Assembly: GCA_946902985.2 (NCBI GenBank)
Contig: OX336391.1
Coordinates: 147,945,545 to 148,009,544 of the forward strand
DNA: 64,000 nt
Direction: 5' to 3'
Source: Meconema thalassinum
Lineage: Eukaryota > Arthropoda > Insecta > Orthoptera > Tettigoniidae
Every line of letters starts with the position of its first letter. The first letter of the stretch is position 1. Positions 20,706 to 32,360 of this stretch are shown piece after piece. The position numbers were made by a program, and so were the translations under genes. The notes under the pieces are model-generated. The model was not told the origin of the DNA, made no database searches, and was given only the letters and a program-made list of their open reading frames with translations.

Positions 20706-20933
20706 ATTACATAAATAATTCATGCTTTTGGGCTAATGCCGTGTGTATTTTTAATTTAAACCATACGTTTCGGAGAAACCTTGCCTCCTTTTTCAATGGA
20801 AATAAACAATATTTAGAATGTTCTCAATATTGTTTATTTCCATTGAAAAAGGAGGCAAGGTTTCTCCGAAACGTATGGTTTAAATTAAAAATACACACGG
20901 CATTAGCCCAAAAGCATGAATTATTTATGTAAT
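20706..20933. repeat. Perfect palindrome, 108-bp arms, 12-bp spacer
   Basis: The left arm 20706-20813 and right arm 20826-20933 are exact reverse complements by eye; the spacer is TAGAATGTTCTC. The 23 bp spanning the spacer (20806-20828) are identical to 20141-20163 in the family A fragment upstream. The 63-aa frame at 20741-20932 is a by-product of the palindrome. The flanks are (AAT)n runs. Confidence 0.9.
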
Positions 20934-20963
20934 AATCCGGGCCGTGAAAGCCTTAATATGCAA

Positions 20964-21357
20964 ATAATAATAATAATAATAATAATAATATCGTATGCCC
21001 TCGGGTGCCGGGTGCAAGCTTTGTTAATTGACACCCAGAGGGTAGCTTGCGTGTCGAATTTTTTAATGCTCCTTGGAGCGCTATGATTGTCAAGGAGGTT
21101 AGATCTCTAAGCTCCATGACGCTATAGCGCTTTCTAGTAGAGAAATGAGGAACTTTGTGTTGGCGGAAAAACCCGAGATTAATTTTGCCATCATGAACGC
21201 GGCCTACTGAATTCAAATGGGTTCTTTAACATGCCAACAACGTATGACATGAGTATCGTGATTTTTGTCGCCTTTCAAAAATCACTTACCATAGCCAGGA
21301 GCGAACCTGCAAGCTTGGGGTTGGTAGTCCGACACTATAACCACACACCCACCGTGG
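20964..21357 (-). repeat. SINE family S3
   Basis: (AAT)n at 20964-20990 is the tail. The body has CTCGGGTGCCGGGTGCAAGC and TTGACACCCAGAGGGTAGCT. The tRNA-like head is at the right (GGAGCGAACCTGCAAGCTTG, then CCACCGTGG). Confidence 0.8.
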
Positions 21358-21467
21358 TTAAATATTTAACTCCTCAAAATGGTCCCATATTTAGTATTCA
21401 TTTCTTGAACTTGATCCCAGTTGTCCAAATATCATCATTGTATTATTATTATTATTATTATTATTAT

Positions 21468-21784
21468 GCCGGCCCCGTAGTGATGGGATAGCGCATCTGC
21501 CTCTCACCCGGAGTCCCCGGGTTCGATTCCCGGCTCCGTCAGGGATTTTAGAAACTGACGTGAGGGCTGGAATGGGGTGCACTCAGCTTCGTGAGGAAAA
21601 TTGAGTAGCTTCCTGACAGTGAGGCAGCGCCCCGATCACGGAAACCAAGATTAACGGCCGAGGGGACCCGATGCGCTAATCACGTGTCACCCCAATATCT
21701 GCTGGCCAAATGGCTGGGCAGCGGTCACTTGGTAGGCCTAGGCCCATCATGGGCTGTAGTGCCAGGGGTTATTTGTTATTATTA
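21468..21784 (+). repeat. SINE family S4, full length
   Basis: The tRNA-like head begins GCCGGCCCCGTAGTGATGGG; the A-box region is TAGTGATGGGATAGCGCA and the B-box GGGTTCGATTCCC. The tRNA-unrelated body (GAAACTGACGTGAGGGCTGG ... CATGGGCTGTAGTGCCAGGG) ends with a TTATTATTAT tail. An inverted relative lies at 62262-62606. A (ATT)n run precedes it. Confidence 0.85.
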
Positions 21785-21786
21785 TA

Positions 21787-22403
21787 CAGTGGAACTTGGA
21801 TAATTCAAACCTCTAGGGACCAGTAAAAAAATTCGAATTATCCAAAAATTCGAAGTAGGAAAGTTCTTTGAAAAGGGTACAGAAAATATATTGTATTACG
21901 TTTACATATTGATTTACGTTCAACAAAGCAGATTAACAGGCAACGATACAGTATAATGAAATGACTGTAGTCTATCGTGAATAACCTCGAAAGTTTCAAA
22001 TGATAAAATAAAACCAAAATGTACTATTCACCTATTTAACGACAGTAGTAATCCAGCAATCTAGTTAAGTCTTAGAGAAATCTACAGTTTTATCCAAAAA
22101 ATTGAGATTTTTACTTGTTTCCTACAATTAAGTCTCTGGGCCGTCACAAAAGAATCTAACAAATTGAAGGAGCGGAAAAGAGAATCACTTACGTCATTTC
22201 TACTAAAAAAAACGCCTAAGTTCTGTGATGTGGTTTCTCGTTTTTTGGGAATTCCTGACCCAACTGTTTGCCTTCCGATCGGCTTTTTATCCAAAATATA
22301 ATTCGAATTAACCACGATTTTTTTAGCACTGATTGTACATAAAATGCTAGGGACCAAGAGAAAATTTCGAATTATAGATGTTCGAATTAGCCACGTTTCA
22401 CTG
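21787..22403. mobile_element. pogo-like MITE, 617 bp
   Basis: Flanked by TA. The ends are CAGTGGAACTTGGATAATTC and, inverted, CAGTGAAACGTGGCTAATTC, with secondary matches (GGGACCA, TTCGAATTA) inside. This end type and TA target fit pogo/Tigger elements of the Tc1/mariner superfamily. The interior has no transposase; the 123-aa minus frame crossing the right end has no recognisable motif. The element separates the S4 tail from a LINE 3' end. Confidence 0.75.
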
Positions 22404-22405
22404 TA

Positions 22406-22570
22406 TAGATAATTCGCTGGGGCCATCAAGGACCACGTTAAGTCTTGTTGCATTTGACACTGAGCGTGGTCTTCTTCAGAGCCCAGATTTCCCTCATTCT
22501 TTGTGAGTGGGTCTGCTTACGCTCCTGTGTCCAAGGGGCACCGAGCCTTCTCTTCGGTAACTGTTACCTA
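22406..22570 (-). repeat. LINE 3' end fragment
   Basis: Minus strand: a polar frame runs into GAAGAAGACCACGCTCAGTG and the terminal ACGTGGTCCTTGATGGCCCC followed by GCGAATTAT. The other LINE 3' end near 8775 reads AACGTGGCCCTTAGTTGGCC GATACGATT, so the two are related. Confidence 0.5.
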
Positions 22571-22682
22571 CAACATGTCGTCAGTGTTTCTGCAACAAAC
22601 ATAAATGGGTGGTTTTTATCCCGTAAACAAATTTTTTTAATAATGATTTCATCTCCGAAATATAATTAATGTTCTTACTCTC

Positions 22683-23400
22683 ATCATCATCATCTTCATT
22701 TCCCCATTTCCAATTGACACTGGGTGGGGGCAAATATGGTTCCTCTCCACTTTGTTCTGTCGTTCCACCATTTCTCTTCCGACACAGTATTCCAATCCAG
22801 GTTCCGTTCTCTAATACTATTCTCCACCGAGTCCATCCAACGAATTCTTGGTCTTCCTCGTTCTCTCTTCCGTCGTTCCAGTGCTCGTCTTGGTAGCCTT
22901 ACTTCATTCATCCGTTTGACATGTCCAAACCATCTCAATCTGTTTTGCTCCAGTTTGTCATTTAGTTTCTGTACTCCCAGTTCTTTCCATATATCTTCAT
23001 TTCTCACTCTCTCCCTCCTCGTTTTCTGGACCATACTTCTCAGGAATCTCATCTCAGCTGCTTGTATTCTGCTCTCATCCCTCTTAGTCATTGTCCAAGT
23101 TTCTGCTGCATATGTCATTATAGGAACATAATATGCTTTGTACATAACTTATTTAGCCTTAATTGGTATATCCTTGTTCCATACTAGTCCCTGTACCTGT
23201 TGGTAGAAAGCACTCCCGAGTTGTATTCTTCAGCTAATTTCCAAATCTAGTCTTCCATCTTCAGTCAGTTCACTTCCCAAGTATTTGAAGTGTTTCACTA
23301 CTTCGAATTCCTTATCTCCTACTTTGATTACTCCTTTTCCTTCTTTCTTATCTCTTACTCTAAATGACTTAAATTTAGATTTTCTCATACTTTTAAAATG
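22683..23400 (-). mobile_element. LINE 3' fragment, copy 1 of a (GAT)n-tailed family
   Basis: Closely similar to the plus-strand copy at 30575-31206. Both end with GGGGAAATG(A)AGATGATGATG and are 5'-truncated. The tail lies at 22680-22695. An upstream stretch with CACTTCAAATACTTGGGAAG is decayed. Confidence 0.75.
22696..23145 (-). pseudogene. LINE ORF2 C-terminal region
   Basis: 149-aa frame: YKAYYVPIMTYAAETWTMTK (the YGxExW-type motif that follows the RT domain), RIQAAEMRFLRSMVQKTRRE, LEQNRLRWFGHVKRM, then GRPRIRWMDSVENSI and WWNDRTKWRGTIFAP. It represents the connection and C-terminal region of an RTE/CR1-like non-LTR retrotransposon. RT core and endonuclease are lacking. A 135-aa frame on the opposite strand is a shadow. 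The copy at 30730 carries a four-residue insertion (MTGK) in the basic linker, so the two are separate insertions. Confidence 0.7.
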
Positions 23401-24304
23401 ATTATCATGTCTCGATGAAGTCCTATCATTTGTAGAGTTTGGCAGCTTCTTCTAATCTTGTTCTTCGTATGAACGAAAACCAGTCCTCTCTTTCTAAAGA
23501 AATGCGCAATCTTTTGCCAGCGCTGCGTTAGATTATTTAAATACAGTAAGAGTTTGCGTTTTCTACGATGGAACCGAGATACTTTGAAAGTTAAGTGCGT
23601 CTCCTGCAAAGTTTGATGTTGTTTCTTTCTGTCTGACTGACGAGTTATGAGAGTATTCCGAGCAGAAGCAATCTAACTTTTGTTGCCAGAGGAACACAGT
23701 GTAGCCAATTGTTCTTTCATTTGGCATTACTACTTTATGATTCGTCTTTTTTTCTTCCTTGGGAATACAATCACTTAACAGAAATTAAAAGTGGAACATT
23801 GTATTTTATGAAGATTTCTTCCAACTGATTCAAAACAAAATAACGTGTTGACCTGATGCAAATGGTAGGGTTCAGTTGAAAGCTGGTTTATTCCTCCTGC
23901 AGTCCAAAATACGCACACTTGGGCCCAAGATGTAAACTTCTCATAGAAATTGTGTTAAAGGATAGCTCATATTGCAGCGGTCGTATTTGTTGAGTAAGAT
24001 TAGGATTCGAACACGAATCTCTTGCATTCCGGGCAGGCACGTTTGTCGTCTAACACTACCGTGGCCTCGTTATGAGCAGGCGGAAGAGTGCAGTGAGTAG
24101 CAACTGTCTGCTTGCCGTCGAAATTACTCAGAACGCGACACCAGAGCTGCCTAGTTGCCATAGCTGGAACCCAAGTCAAGATTTTATATCATAGAATTTA
24201 CAACTTTTTCCTCAACAGCCGGTCTTCAATGAGACGGCTTACGGAGGAAGCGAATTCTTACATTTACGACCCTGATTTATGCACTAAAATAATGTCTGAG
24301 TTTT
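23401..24304. other. Unassigned stretch
   Basis: A tRNA-like decayed box (minus head, plus AGGATTCGAACACGAATCTC) occurs at about 24001-24065, with the gene-like CTACCGTGGCC end. Otherwise nothing recognised. Confidence 0.4.
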
Positions 24305-24560
24305 TTGATGTGTAACATCTTTCCACTCGGTTGCTCGATATTTTTGTGGGAGTGATTTTGAAAAATGGGACGGAAGTGAATCGGAACGATCGAGGTGGCA
24401 CCAGCACGGAAGTGTGCTCGAACAGAAGTGTGCTAGCTGGCAGTGGTGGATCGGAAGTGAAAGATGCACTGCCAACTCGATCGATCGATCCAGCTGGCAG
24501 TGGTAAGATCCAGCTGGCAGTAGTAAGAGAAACAATGAGCGCGCGTTGTCGGAAATTGAT
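24305..24560 (+). repeat. Repeat family F, copy 1 (GGAAGTG-rich)
   Basis: The left border TGATGTGTAACATCTTTCC is shared, inverted, with 33045-33066. The interior repeats GGAAGTG and CAGCTGGCAGTGG units around GATCGATC. Its relative at 32850-33070 has a more regular array. Open frames on both strands come from low complexity. Confidence 0.6.
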
Positions 24561-26061
24561 AACATGACGTACTCTCGGCCATGTGGAATGTATATGACAA
24601 GCTGAACGGTAAACGCTCATGCGAACTCTGGTTTCAAGTGATTGAAACAAAGCACATGTTACATGTTCGAAGTCATCGTATTGTGCCCGCTGGCTGAAGG
24701 TTTCGGGGAGCCTCCGGTTTCAAATGGCCCTTCCGAGACCCTCTTCCAGTTAACACATAAGTATAGGGGACGACACATTCATAGGCTGGTGTAGCTCAAA
24801 GTCTGCACTCGGGGGTATCGGGAATTAGTGAGGTTCGATCTTTAACCAGCTCAGAGGAATGCATCGATATCAAAACTTAACAAGAAAAGAGAGGTCAGTC
24901 TTATGTTAAAATCACAAATAAATTTTATTCAGAATAGATCCCTAGCCTAGCATGAGAGTTGCAAACGGCTAGTCCGATACTATTCGGCCCTGAAAGAAAA
25001 TATAAAAAAGTCCTAATTAAGTTCTAAATTACTCTCATGGTCCTAATACAAAATTCGACTGAGAACGAACAAGCTAAGAAAATGGCACGTAAGATCAGCC
25101 CTAAGCAATTACATCGAAATGACTACGGGTGGATCAAACATCAAAAGAATCTACAGCAAAGCAAGACATTTACTTGTTTACAAATACTATATACATTTAC
25201 ATTTAGTGGTAAGGGAAAAATTTGTCCTATGCTATGATGGTGCCATCTCTAACATTTATCTTTAGATTTAAGTGTTTAGCTAGTCCTAAATATCATTAAT
25301 TAATAAACGAGACGCGTTTATTACAAAGAAAATCAAGCTATGTGCACAATGTTGCTGAATAAAATAAAGAGCTATACAATAATTCAGCACTCCTATGGTT
25401 GTGCAATTGGCACTGTCTGCGTACCGGTACTCGATTTGTTACTGTTTGTACCAAATGGTCATGGTTTCAAAGTGTTAAGAAGTAGAAAAATAGGAAAGCC
25501 TGCAAATGCGATGGTAATTAAACAATTACATCGACTCATATTGCTACCAATCTGATGTGTGTGCTACAGTTATCACATCACCAATAGGTTGTCGACTATT
25601 CATGTGAAAATGTATCAAAATGTATCTAAAATAACTTAACAATAACTAAGTATCAACATTTGGTCCAGAAAATATTTTATTTTTAATATTTATTATCTTT
25701 ATTTAGGCTCAGGGGGAATTATGAGATTTGTTTAGTTTTCAAAATCCTATCTTTGATTATTAAATCTACACACAATTATTTATTCCTCACAGTATAGTTG
25801 TTCAGTTTATGGACCTTTAAATAGCGTTCAGTGTATTCAGGTAACGTGTGTATCCAACTAATGCATAGTAACATAATAATTTACTTGACACCCTGTGTCT
25901 CCACCAATACTTCATTTTATTATTAGACACCCTGTGTCTCACTCTTACTATTACGGGTTCATCAATCCTGGCGCCCTTCGGTTAGGTACGACTGCAGTAG
26001 TTCGTTACGACCGGTATAACCACAATAACATGTCGGAGGTATTGATCCACCATCACGACTC
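24561..26061. other. Unassigned stretch
   Basis: Three small open frames without domains. CACCCTGTGTCTC occurs twice (about 25890 and 25928). No RNA gene or mobile element recognised. Confidence 0.4.
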
Positions 26062-26458
26062 ATATCAATAATACTCTGTATGGCTACCCCTTATTATTCC
26101 CGTTTTTCCAACGGGGTCGGGGATGAGATGCGATGGAAGTCTTTGAGGCGATGGTTTTTACGGCCGGATGCCCTTCCTGACGCCAACCTCATGAGAGGAG
26201 TTAATGAGAGATGAAATGAATGATGGTGAATGAAACTGGGCAAGGATGTGGAAGGAAGCGGCCGTGGCCTGTCAGAAGGTATCGTCTCAGCATTTGCCTG
26301 GTGTTGAAAATGGGAAACCACGGAAAACCATTTCAAGGACGGCCGACGGTGGGGCTCGAACCCTCGCGTCTACCGAGTCAGCAGAGAGCTTGGTCCCATG
26401 ACCTAATGCTGCACTTTAGCCAGCGTAGCCACTACTGCCGGTATATCAATAATACTCT
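26062..26458 (-). repeat. SINE family S5 with 16-bp target duplication
   Basis: ATATCAATAATACTCT is present at 26062-26077 and 26443-26458. The 365-bp body has its tRNA-like head on the right (plus: GGGGCTCGAACCCTCGCG, then GCCACTACTGCCGG) and GGAAACCACGGAAAACCATT in the body. The left end holds GGGTCGGGGATGAGATGCG. The exact duplication marks a fairly recent target-primed insertion. Confidence 0.85.
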
Positions 26459-27129
26459 AATAATGTTAATTACAATAAGTGTTGATTCCTAAGTTATACA
26501 CGTTTTAAATACTGGTCATAAAGATTATGTGTGTGTAAAACACATTCAAGCAACGCTATGAATTAACATGAAGGCTTCTGATACAAACTAAAGTGTGAGA
26601 TTGTGCATTTATTAAATTGCCTCTTCCCTGAATGAGGTCGGACCTACGTTCACTAGTTACAAAATACTGTTACAATCATTGCTTGTCTGGCTTCTCGTGA
26701 AGAAATAAACCTGTTTTCAAGTATTGATCTGGCCAACAAATGTGACTAACGGAACTCTGCATTCCGGTTGTAATGATGCTAGGAATTTCACAGCCTTCTA
26801 AATAAATAAATAAATAAATAAAGATGCACTGCCTAAAACCGAGTGTGCTGTGTAGTGGTTTGGCTTATACATGTAACCTTGGCCTTGTTTTAACACCTGC
26901 CAAAACTAGTTTCTTTGTCATCAGCTTGACAAAATAAAAGTTGTTAATAACTGTTTTGAAACGATAAGAAATGGGCATTGAAAATACTGCCTTCCTGGCG
27001 TTTATAAATTTTTAACAAAATTGTAACTTTCCACACGTGTTCTTGTAAAAGCTACCTGCATTGTGCACCGAAAAATGATACCAAACTAAAATTAAATCTA
27101 CTGTTTCCAACTCATTACAATAACAAGAT
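26459..27129. other. Unassigned stretch with (AAAT)n run
   Basis: (AAAT)n microsatellite at about 26800-26821. No frame recognised. Confidence 0.4.
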
Positions 27130-27330
27130 CTGACTTACAGATGCAGCGACCGTCGGTTCGAGACCCACCATGATATGTTGTAAGCGGTCTCCTCTACGGT
27201 TTTAAGTCATTTCCTCATTGTTTCCGGTCACCTTCCGCTGCCAATTCCCCACGCATGATTTAGTTATCCATTTGCATTGCGTGGTAGGGGTTGTATTCCA
27301 AGATTTGATGTTTCAGTAGGATTATAATGT
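27130..27330 (+). repeat. Possible SINE remnant
   Basis: A B-box-like CGGTTCGAGACCC at about 27152 and TTTCCGGTCACCTTCCGCTG downstream suggest a decayed tRNA-derived SINE. No second copy exists in this window to test this. Confidence 0.3.
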
Positions 27331-28429
27331 TGCCGTTGGTGATAATATTACACATGTTTAAAGGAAGCTTGCACTCGCTGATGCTTAGGTGCGGTAATAA
27401 ATTGCCCATTTTCACTCCGCCACTGGCGTTAAGTTATCGCTTGTGCGACACTCACTCGTTACCTTCACGAATTATTTACACAAAATAAAAATCATAACCA
27501 CTGCCCATCCGGCAAAATATAAAAATATTCTTGTAGAATTACACAGTTTATCAATTCACAATTTTATAATACACTTGGATGCGACCATGTGGTCTTAGAG
27601 TTTGCGTTGCACGCTTCCATAATTTTCACTTCGTGAATCAAAATATTACTAATTGTTCACAATTATTTGATTATCAGTTTATGCCCTGATGGCTGTCCAT
27701 TTGACAAATATACTCGGATTTATCCATAGCACATGGATTCCCTTCACGGAACGAGTCCTTATGTGCTTAACATTCACATAGATGTTGCTTCAGCAAACTA
27801 TGAGTAAGTACTGGGTTCACAAAATATGGCGTTCACTCTGGACATGAGTTCGCCGCGTAAATTGACGGTTTCAATCATAAGCGTTGTATACCGTATTTTA
27901 AATAAGCAGAATTACGTTGATTAAATAATTGTGGATTTATGGAATGTCTAAAGGGCATAAAAATGTAATTATAAGCGAGATTGCTTCATCTTCTTCCCGC
28001 CTCTCGCAGGGTATGTTCAGTTACTTTTCAGCATGGATCTTGGTCTTTGTTAGCTGTGCACACTTGCGTCAACCATGCGTTAACATGCGTCAACGGGCGC
28101 AGTATCAAACATTGTAAGTAGTCGGCATTGCCGGTACAGTATTATGTTTCTGCACAATGGCTATTCAAATATTAACCCACATAACGGTAATGCAGTCATC
28201 AATATAATATAATCGTTGTGGTTATACGAGAATTGAGCAAGCCTTCATGAACTATTGCTGAATACATTCTCTTTACTCACAAGAGGGCCTATTCATAAAG
28301 CATTTTAAACTCAATTTCAAGCAAGAACATTATCGAAACAAGCAAAATATAAATGAAACTTAATTCCGTAATGCAGTATTATTGGAACGTGGAAATAAGT
28401 CATCATCTTGTGCGCAATAGTTGTGTAGT
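27331..28429. other. Unassigned stretch
   Basis: No domain-bearing frame or repeat recognised. Confidence 0.35.
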
Positions 28430-28500
28430 CGAAATAGCCGTGGGGTTAGCGCCTATGACTGTGAATCTAGAGATATCGGGTTCGAATCACGTACGTTGTA
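28430..28500 (+). repeat. tRNA-like SINE head, decayed
   Basis: GCCGTGGGGTTAGCGCCTAT resembles an A-box side and CGGGTTCGAATC a B-box, in tRNA-like spacing. The acceptor stem cannot form, so this is not a tRNA gene. Confidence 0.4.
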
Positions 28501-29940
28501 GATATTTTTGCTACCAGATTATCATTTTAAACGATATGTATCCTATCAATATGACTCATTTTAACAGAATCCATAAGAAATTACGTGTTGGTCTGTGTAT
28601 CAAGAGGGCCTGTTTATAAGGAATTTAAGGTTATGAGCGGTGTCGCGTCTATTAATCTAGTTGATCCATATCGTATTCTTTATTTAGGCTAGTGCTGGTG
28701 GAAGCTACAAATCATCTAATAAAATGAGTTCCGTATTATAAACTACAATATCTGTAAAATACTCCCTTTTACAATAGATTAATATTCGTGCCAATAATAG
28801 TATAAAATACCGGTGTATCAACAATTTCACGTGAGGTTTCTTCTATGTCAGATGTTACACACCATATGCGACCACTGTAAGGCACGGTTTTTTTTTCTGT
28901 TTTACTTTTGTATAGCATTTGCACGCAGCTCGATCACAAAGACGTTTTACTAACATCAGTTTTAAATTCCAGGCGAATTCCGGGGCGGTACCTTTCATAG
29001 ACCGTGGTTGAATTACTTTCAATTCGTGATCTTCACTATCCTTGGCGTAAAACACATTCAAGAAGAGCTGACCCCGTAGAAGAAATACTGTACAGTAAAA
29101 ATGTTTTTTTTATTATTTTCTATCCGGATAAACCGGAGATCCGGATTAATGAGGGCCGGATAAACGCGGTTCTTGTATAATTACATTTGCTGATGAAGGT
29201 CATAATGTGACTGAAACCTGTACATTGCAGTACATAAATGAATATTTTATTGAATAAAGGTGTTTTTCCTTGCCTATTGTGGTAAGTTATGTACTTTAAA
29301 GGAGAATTGTATAACCCCCGCCTCTTCTGATGTTACAGCAAGTTGAACACACACACACCTGCCAACTTCCCACGGAAGTGACAGCCAAAAGAGAGTGAGA
29401 TGCGGATTAAGTTTTAACACCATCGAGCAGTATTCTCAGCTTTTAAAACTTTAATCAATCAAAATGTAGTCAATCCTCAATTACATCTCTTCCCGACCCA
29501 CCACCAAAGGATTACGAATAATTAAAAGATGATTTGGGGAACAACTCTCTTAACAAGTCGAAAGATGTCTTAAGAAGTTACAAGAAGATTGTGAAAAGTT
29601 GGCGGATGGTTTGAAAGTGCTCAGAAATGAGACAATTCATAATTCATTGGCTGCAGCGAGAAGTGTCCCTGGCAGAAGTCAAGTTCCTCGTTGTCGTGGC
29701 TCTTTTCATAAGTAGGGACCAGATTTATAGTTTTCTTAAATTGTCATTTTAGGTTTCCAAAAATTTTTAATAGGCAGAATAGGTTTTAAAAGTGTAGCAA
29801 ATGTTGACAAAACCTGCGCAAAGCTTAAAATTAATACCTAATTGCTAGTAGAATTCTGTTCGTAACGAGAGTGTAAATATTTTACACAATGATTCGACTT
29901 TTATCGAATTATTACCGAGAACTTCACACTTTTAGCCAAT
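28501..29940. other. Unassigned stretch with a Tigger-like end
   Basis: At about 29119-29175 CTATCCGGATAAACCGGAGA, TCCGGATTAATGAGGGCCGG and ATAAACGCGG resemble the terminal region of a pogo/Tigger transposon. The other end was not found. The minus frame 28855-29061 has no recognised motif. Confidence 0.4.
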
Positions 29941-29951
29941 ATTTGCTCTCC

Positions 29952-30284
29952 TTGAAAATGAAAATCCACAGCCTGCTTCCAGTCTCCGACCGGGTCAGGA
30001 ATGGAATGAATGAAGCCCCCATCTAGCGGCGAGGATATGAACTGTGCCGGCTGCCGAGGCCCGACGCACTCCTCTGGGGCAATGATTAAATGAATGACAG
30101 ATGAAATGAAATGATAGCGGAGAGTGTTGCTGGAATGAAATTTTGACAGGGAAAACCGGAGTACCCGAAGAAAAACCTGTCTGCCTTCGTTTTGTCCAGC
30201 ACAGATCTCACATGGAGTGACCGGGATTAGAACCACGGACCCAGCGGTGAGAGGCCGGCGTGCTGCCGCCTAAGCCACGGAGGC
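29952..30284 (-). repeat. SINE family S2, full length
   Basis: Head at right (plus: GTGACCGGGATTAGAACCAC, GCTGCCGCCTAAGCCACGG), body with CATCTAGCGGCGAGGATATG. Collinear with 3530-3852. Confidence 0.8.
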
Positions 30285-30574
30285 TGCATTTGCTCTACTT
30301 AAATATGTTAATTATTCAAATTCAATACAACCAAAGATGCCAGAGGTGATTTTCACATTCTAGCCCGCTTAACTTTGTTTATTTAGAATATAGGGAACTT
30401 GGAAACAATAAGAGATTTATCCCCACTTTCCGGACTGACAATACCCAAACAATAAGATATAAGCTGAGAAGTGCTGAAAGTATTTGAATTTTCAGGCGGG
30501 TAGGATTCCTCTCGATCGACTTGAGCTAGGAATAAACACTATCTTCAGGTTTACTTTTAAAAACTATGGACTAA
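30285..30574. other. Unassigned stretch
   Basis: No frame or repeat recognised. Confidence 0.3.
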
Positions 30575-31206
30575 AAATTCAAACACTTCAAATACTTGGG
30601 AAGTGAACTGACTGAAGATGGAAGACTAGATTTGTAATTAGCAGAAGAATACAACTCGGGAGTGCTTTCTACCAACAGGTACAGGGACTAGTATGGAACA
30701 AGGATATACCAATTAAGGCTAAAGAAGTTATGTACAAAGCATATTATGTTCCTATAATTACATATGCAGCAGAATCTTGGACAATGACTAAGAGGGATGA
30801 GAGCAGAATACAAGCAGCTGAGATGAGATTCCTGAGATGTATGGTCCAGAAAACGAGGAGAGACAGAGAGAGAAATGAAGATATACGGAAAGAACTGGGA
30901 GTACAGAAACTAAATGACAAACTGGAGCAAAACAGATTGAGATGTTTTGGACATGTCAAACGGATGAATGAAGTAAGGCTACCAAGACGAGCACTGGAAC
31001 GACGGATGACAGGGAAGAGAGGACGAGGAAGACCAAGAATGCGTTGGATGGACTCGGTGGAGAATAGCATTAGAAAACGGAACTTGGATTGCAACGCCGT
31101 GTCGAAAGAGGAATGGTGGAACGACAGAACAAAGTGGAGAGGAACCATATTTGCCCCCACCCAGTGTCAACTGGAAAAGGGGAAATGAAGATGATGATGA
31201 TGATGA
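30575..31206 (+). mobile_element. LINE 3' fragment, copy 2 of the (GAT)n-tailed family
   Basis: Begins with AAACACTTCAAATACTTGGG (a conserved FKYLG motif: HFKYLGSELTEDGRL), runs through the C-terminal frame and ends in GAAATGAAGATGATGATGAT. More intact than the copy at 22683-23400. Confidence 0.8.
30730..31188 (+). pseudogene. LINE ORF2 C-terminal region
   Basis: 152-aa frame: YKAYYVPIITYAAESWTMTK, RIQAAEMRFLRCMVQKTRRD, LEQNRLRCFGHVKRM, then RMTGKRGRGRPRMRWMDSVE and RTKWRGTIFAPTQCQ with a natural stop. It is the segment downstream of the RT domain in an RTE/CR1-like retrotransposon. In-frame codons just upstream (30600-30729) belong to the end of the RT domain but are broken by a stop near the DGRLDL position. 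No catalytic domain remains. Confidence 0.75.
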
Positions 31207-31295
31207 CTACAATAAATGGAATAAAACTGCAATGAAGTATTTTTAGGTACTCGCATATCATTTAGTTTAGTTTTTTTTTTTGTACTACAGAGTTC
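31207..31295. other. Unassigned spacer
   Basis: Short AT-rich spacer between the LINE tail and a transposase remnant; poly-T at 31270. Confidence 0.3.
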
Positions 31296-31500
31296 ACAAA
31301 ATAATATCACTCTTTTGAGTATGATTCCGTGTGATGTTGCACCAACATAGGAAATTTTGGTACACTCGCTGTAATTGATTCGGACTGATGTTTCGTATCA
31401 GCACAGTTATTTCGTTCTCGAGAGCCTCCAGGGTACGCGGATTGTTTCTGTATACCTTTTGTTTGAGGTTCCCCCACCAATTTAGTATAAGACTTCTTCT
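31296..31500 (-). pseudogene. Mariner-superfamily transposase C-terminal remnant
   Basis: One minus-strand frame gives WWGNLKQKVYRNNPRTLEAL, ENEI, then IRNISPNQLQRVYQNFLCW. This is the usual C-terminal pattern of insect mariner-superfamily transposases (WG.LK..VY...P.TL..L...I...I......RV..N...R). The catalytic domain lies outside or is lost. The named 70-aa open frame here is in a different frame. Confidence 0.5.
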
Positions 31501-32166
31501 TTAGATGATGAGTTTCCACTAGGAAAATTCGTTGTTCTATACCTAACCATATTCACGTGATACGAGGTAGGCCACAGTACTTTACTGCAAATCTTATGAG
31601 TGTCTTAACTAAGGTATCTTGCCAGCTATGCATGTAATCCATGCTATGCCAGCATCATCCTGGGCTTCCCGACCCACTGTTTTGTAATTGGTACATGGCA
31701 AGTTCTCTGGCGGTGACACATGGCCACCTGTCCACTGCACGCCCTCTGCGAGGTTCCGTCATTTAGAGAAGGAGTTCACTGTAGTTTACGTTTCGTAGTT
31801 TGTTTTGCAATAAAAGGTTTGTTTGTTTGTTTCTGTGCTTGTTTTGTTTTTATTACAAACCGGAACCTTCTTTTTGGACGTACAACGTAAATTATTCTAC
31901 GTCATAAATAATTTTTAAAAATAGCTTATCCATGAATCCACGCAACAACTGAAGAGTGTAACCCAAAGACCTTTTAAGTGCCATTTATTTTTATTTAAAA
32001 AAAGATACGAGCCTTACAGTAGTCGCATATGATGTGTAACATCTGACATGTTATCCTACTCGTATACTACACAGCTTGGACATTCTTAAGATGTTAATTT
32101 ACACTCCATTTTCATACTGGTACTATGATGAATGTATAGATTGAATTGGAGATATGTTACTGTCAC
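31501..32166. other. Unassigned stretch
   Basis: GTTTGTTTGTTTG run near 31819. No frame or repeat recognised. Confidence 0.35.
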
Positions 32167-32360
32167 ATTTGTGGCGCAGAGGTCAAGCTGTTAGTCTCTC
32201 ACCAAGGTAGACCGGGTTTGATTCCCGGTCAATACATATGAGATTTTCGAATTGAAATGCCATGTCCTGTGGTTCGCATTCCACGTAAAAGGGAGGTATC
32301 GTGGATCATGATCGTGAGATTAACAGACACGCAAAACTACAAGCTTCCTTCCTTCCTTTT
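32167..32360 (+). repeat. tRNA-derived SINE family S6
   Basis: The head GTGGCGCAGAGGTCAAGCTG and a good B-box GGGTTTGATTCCC are in tRNA spacing, followed by a body with CCATGTCCTGTGGTTCGCAT and a CTTCCTTCCTTCC tail. Single copy in the window. Confidence 0.6.

Noticed and set aside
20741..20932. 63-aa frame as a gene
   Set aside because: It is entirely inside a perfect palindrome, so the frame reads through both arms.
21468..21540. Functional tRNA gene
   Set aside because: A- and B-boxes are good but the acceptor stem does not close and a SINE body follows; an inverted relative lies at 62262-62606.
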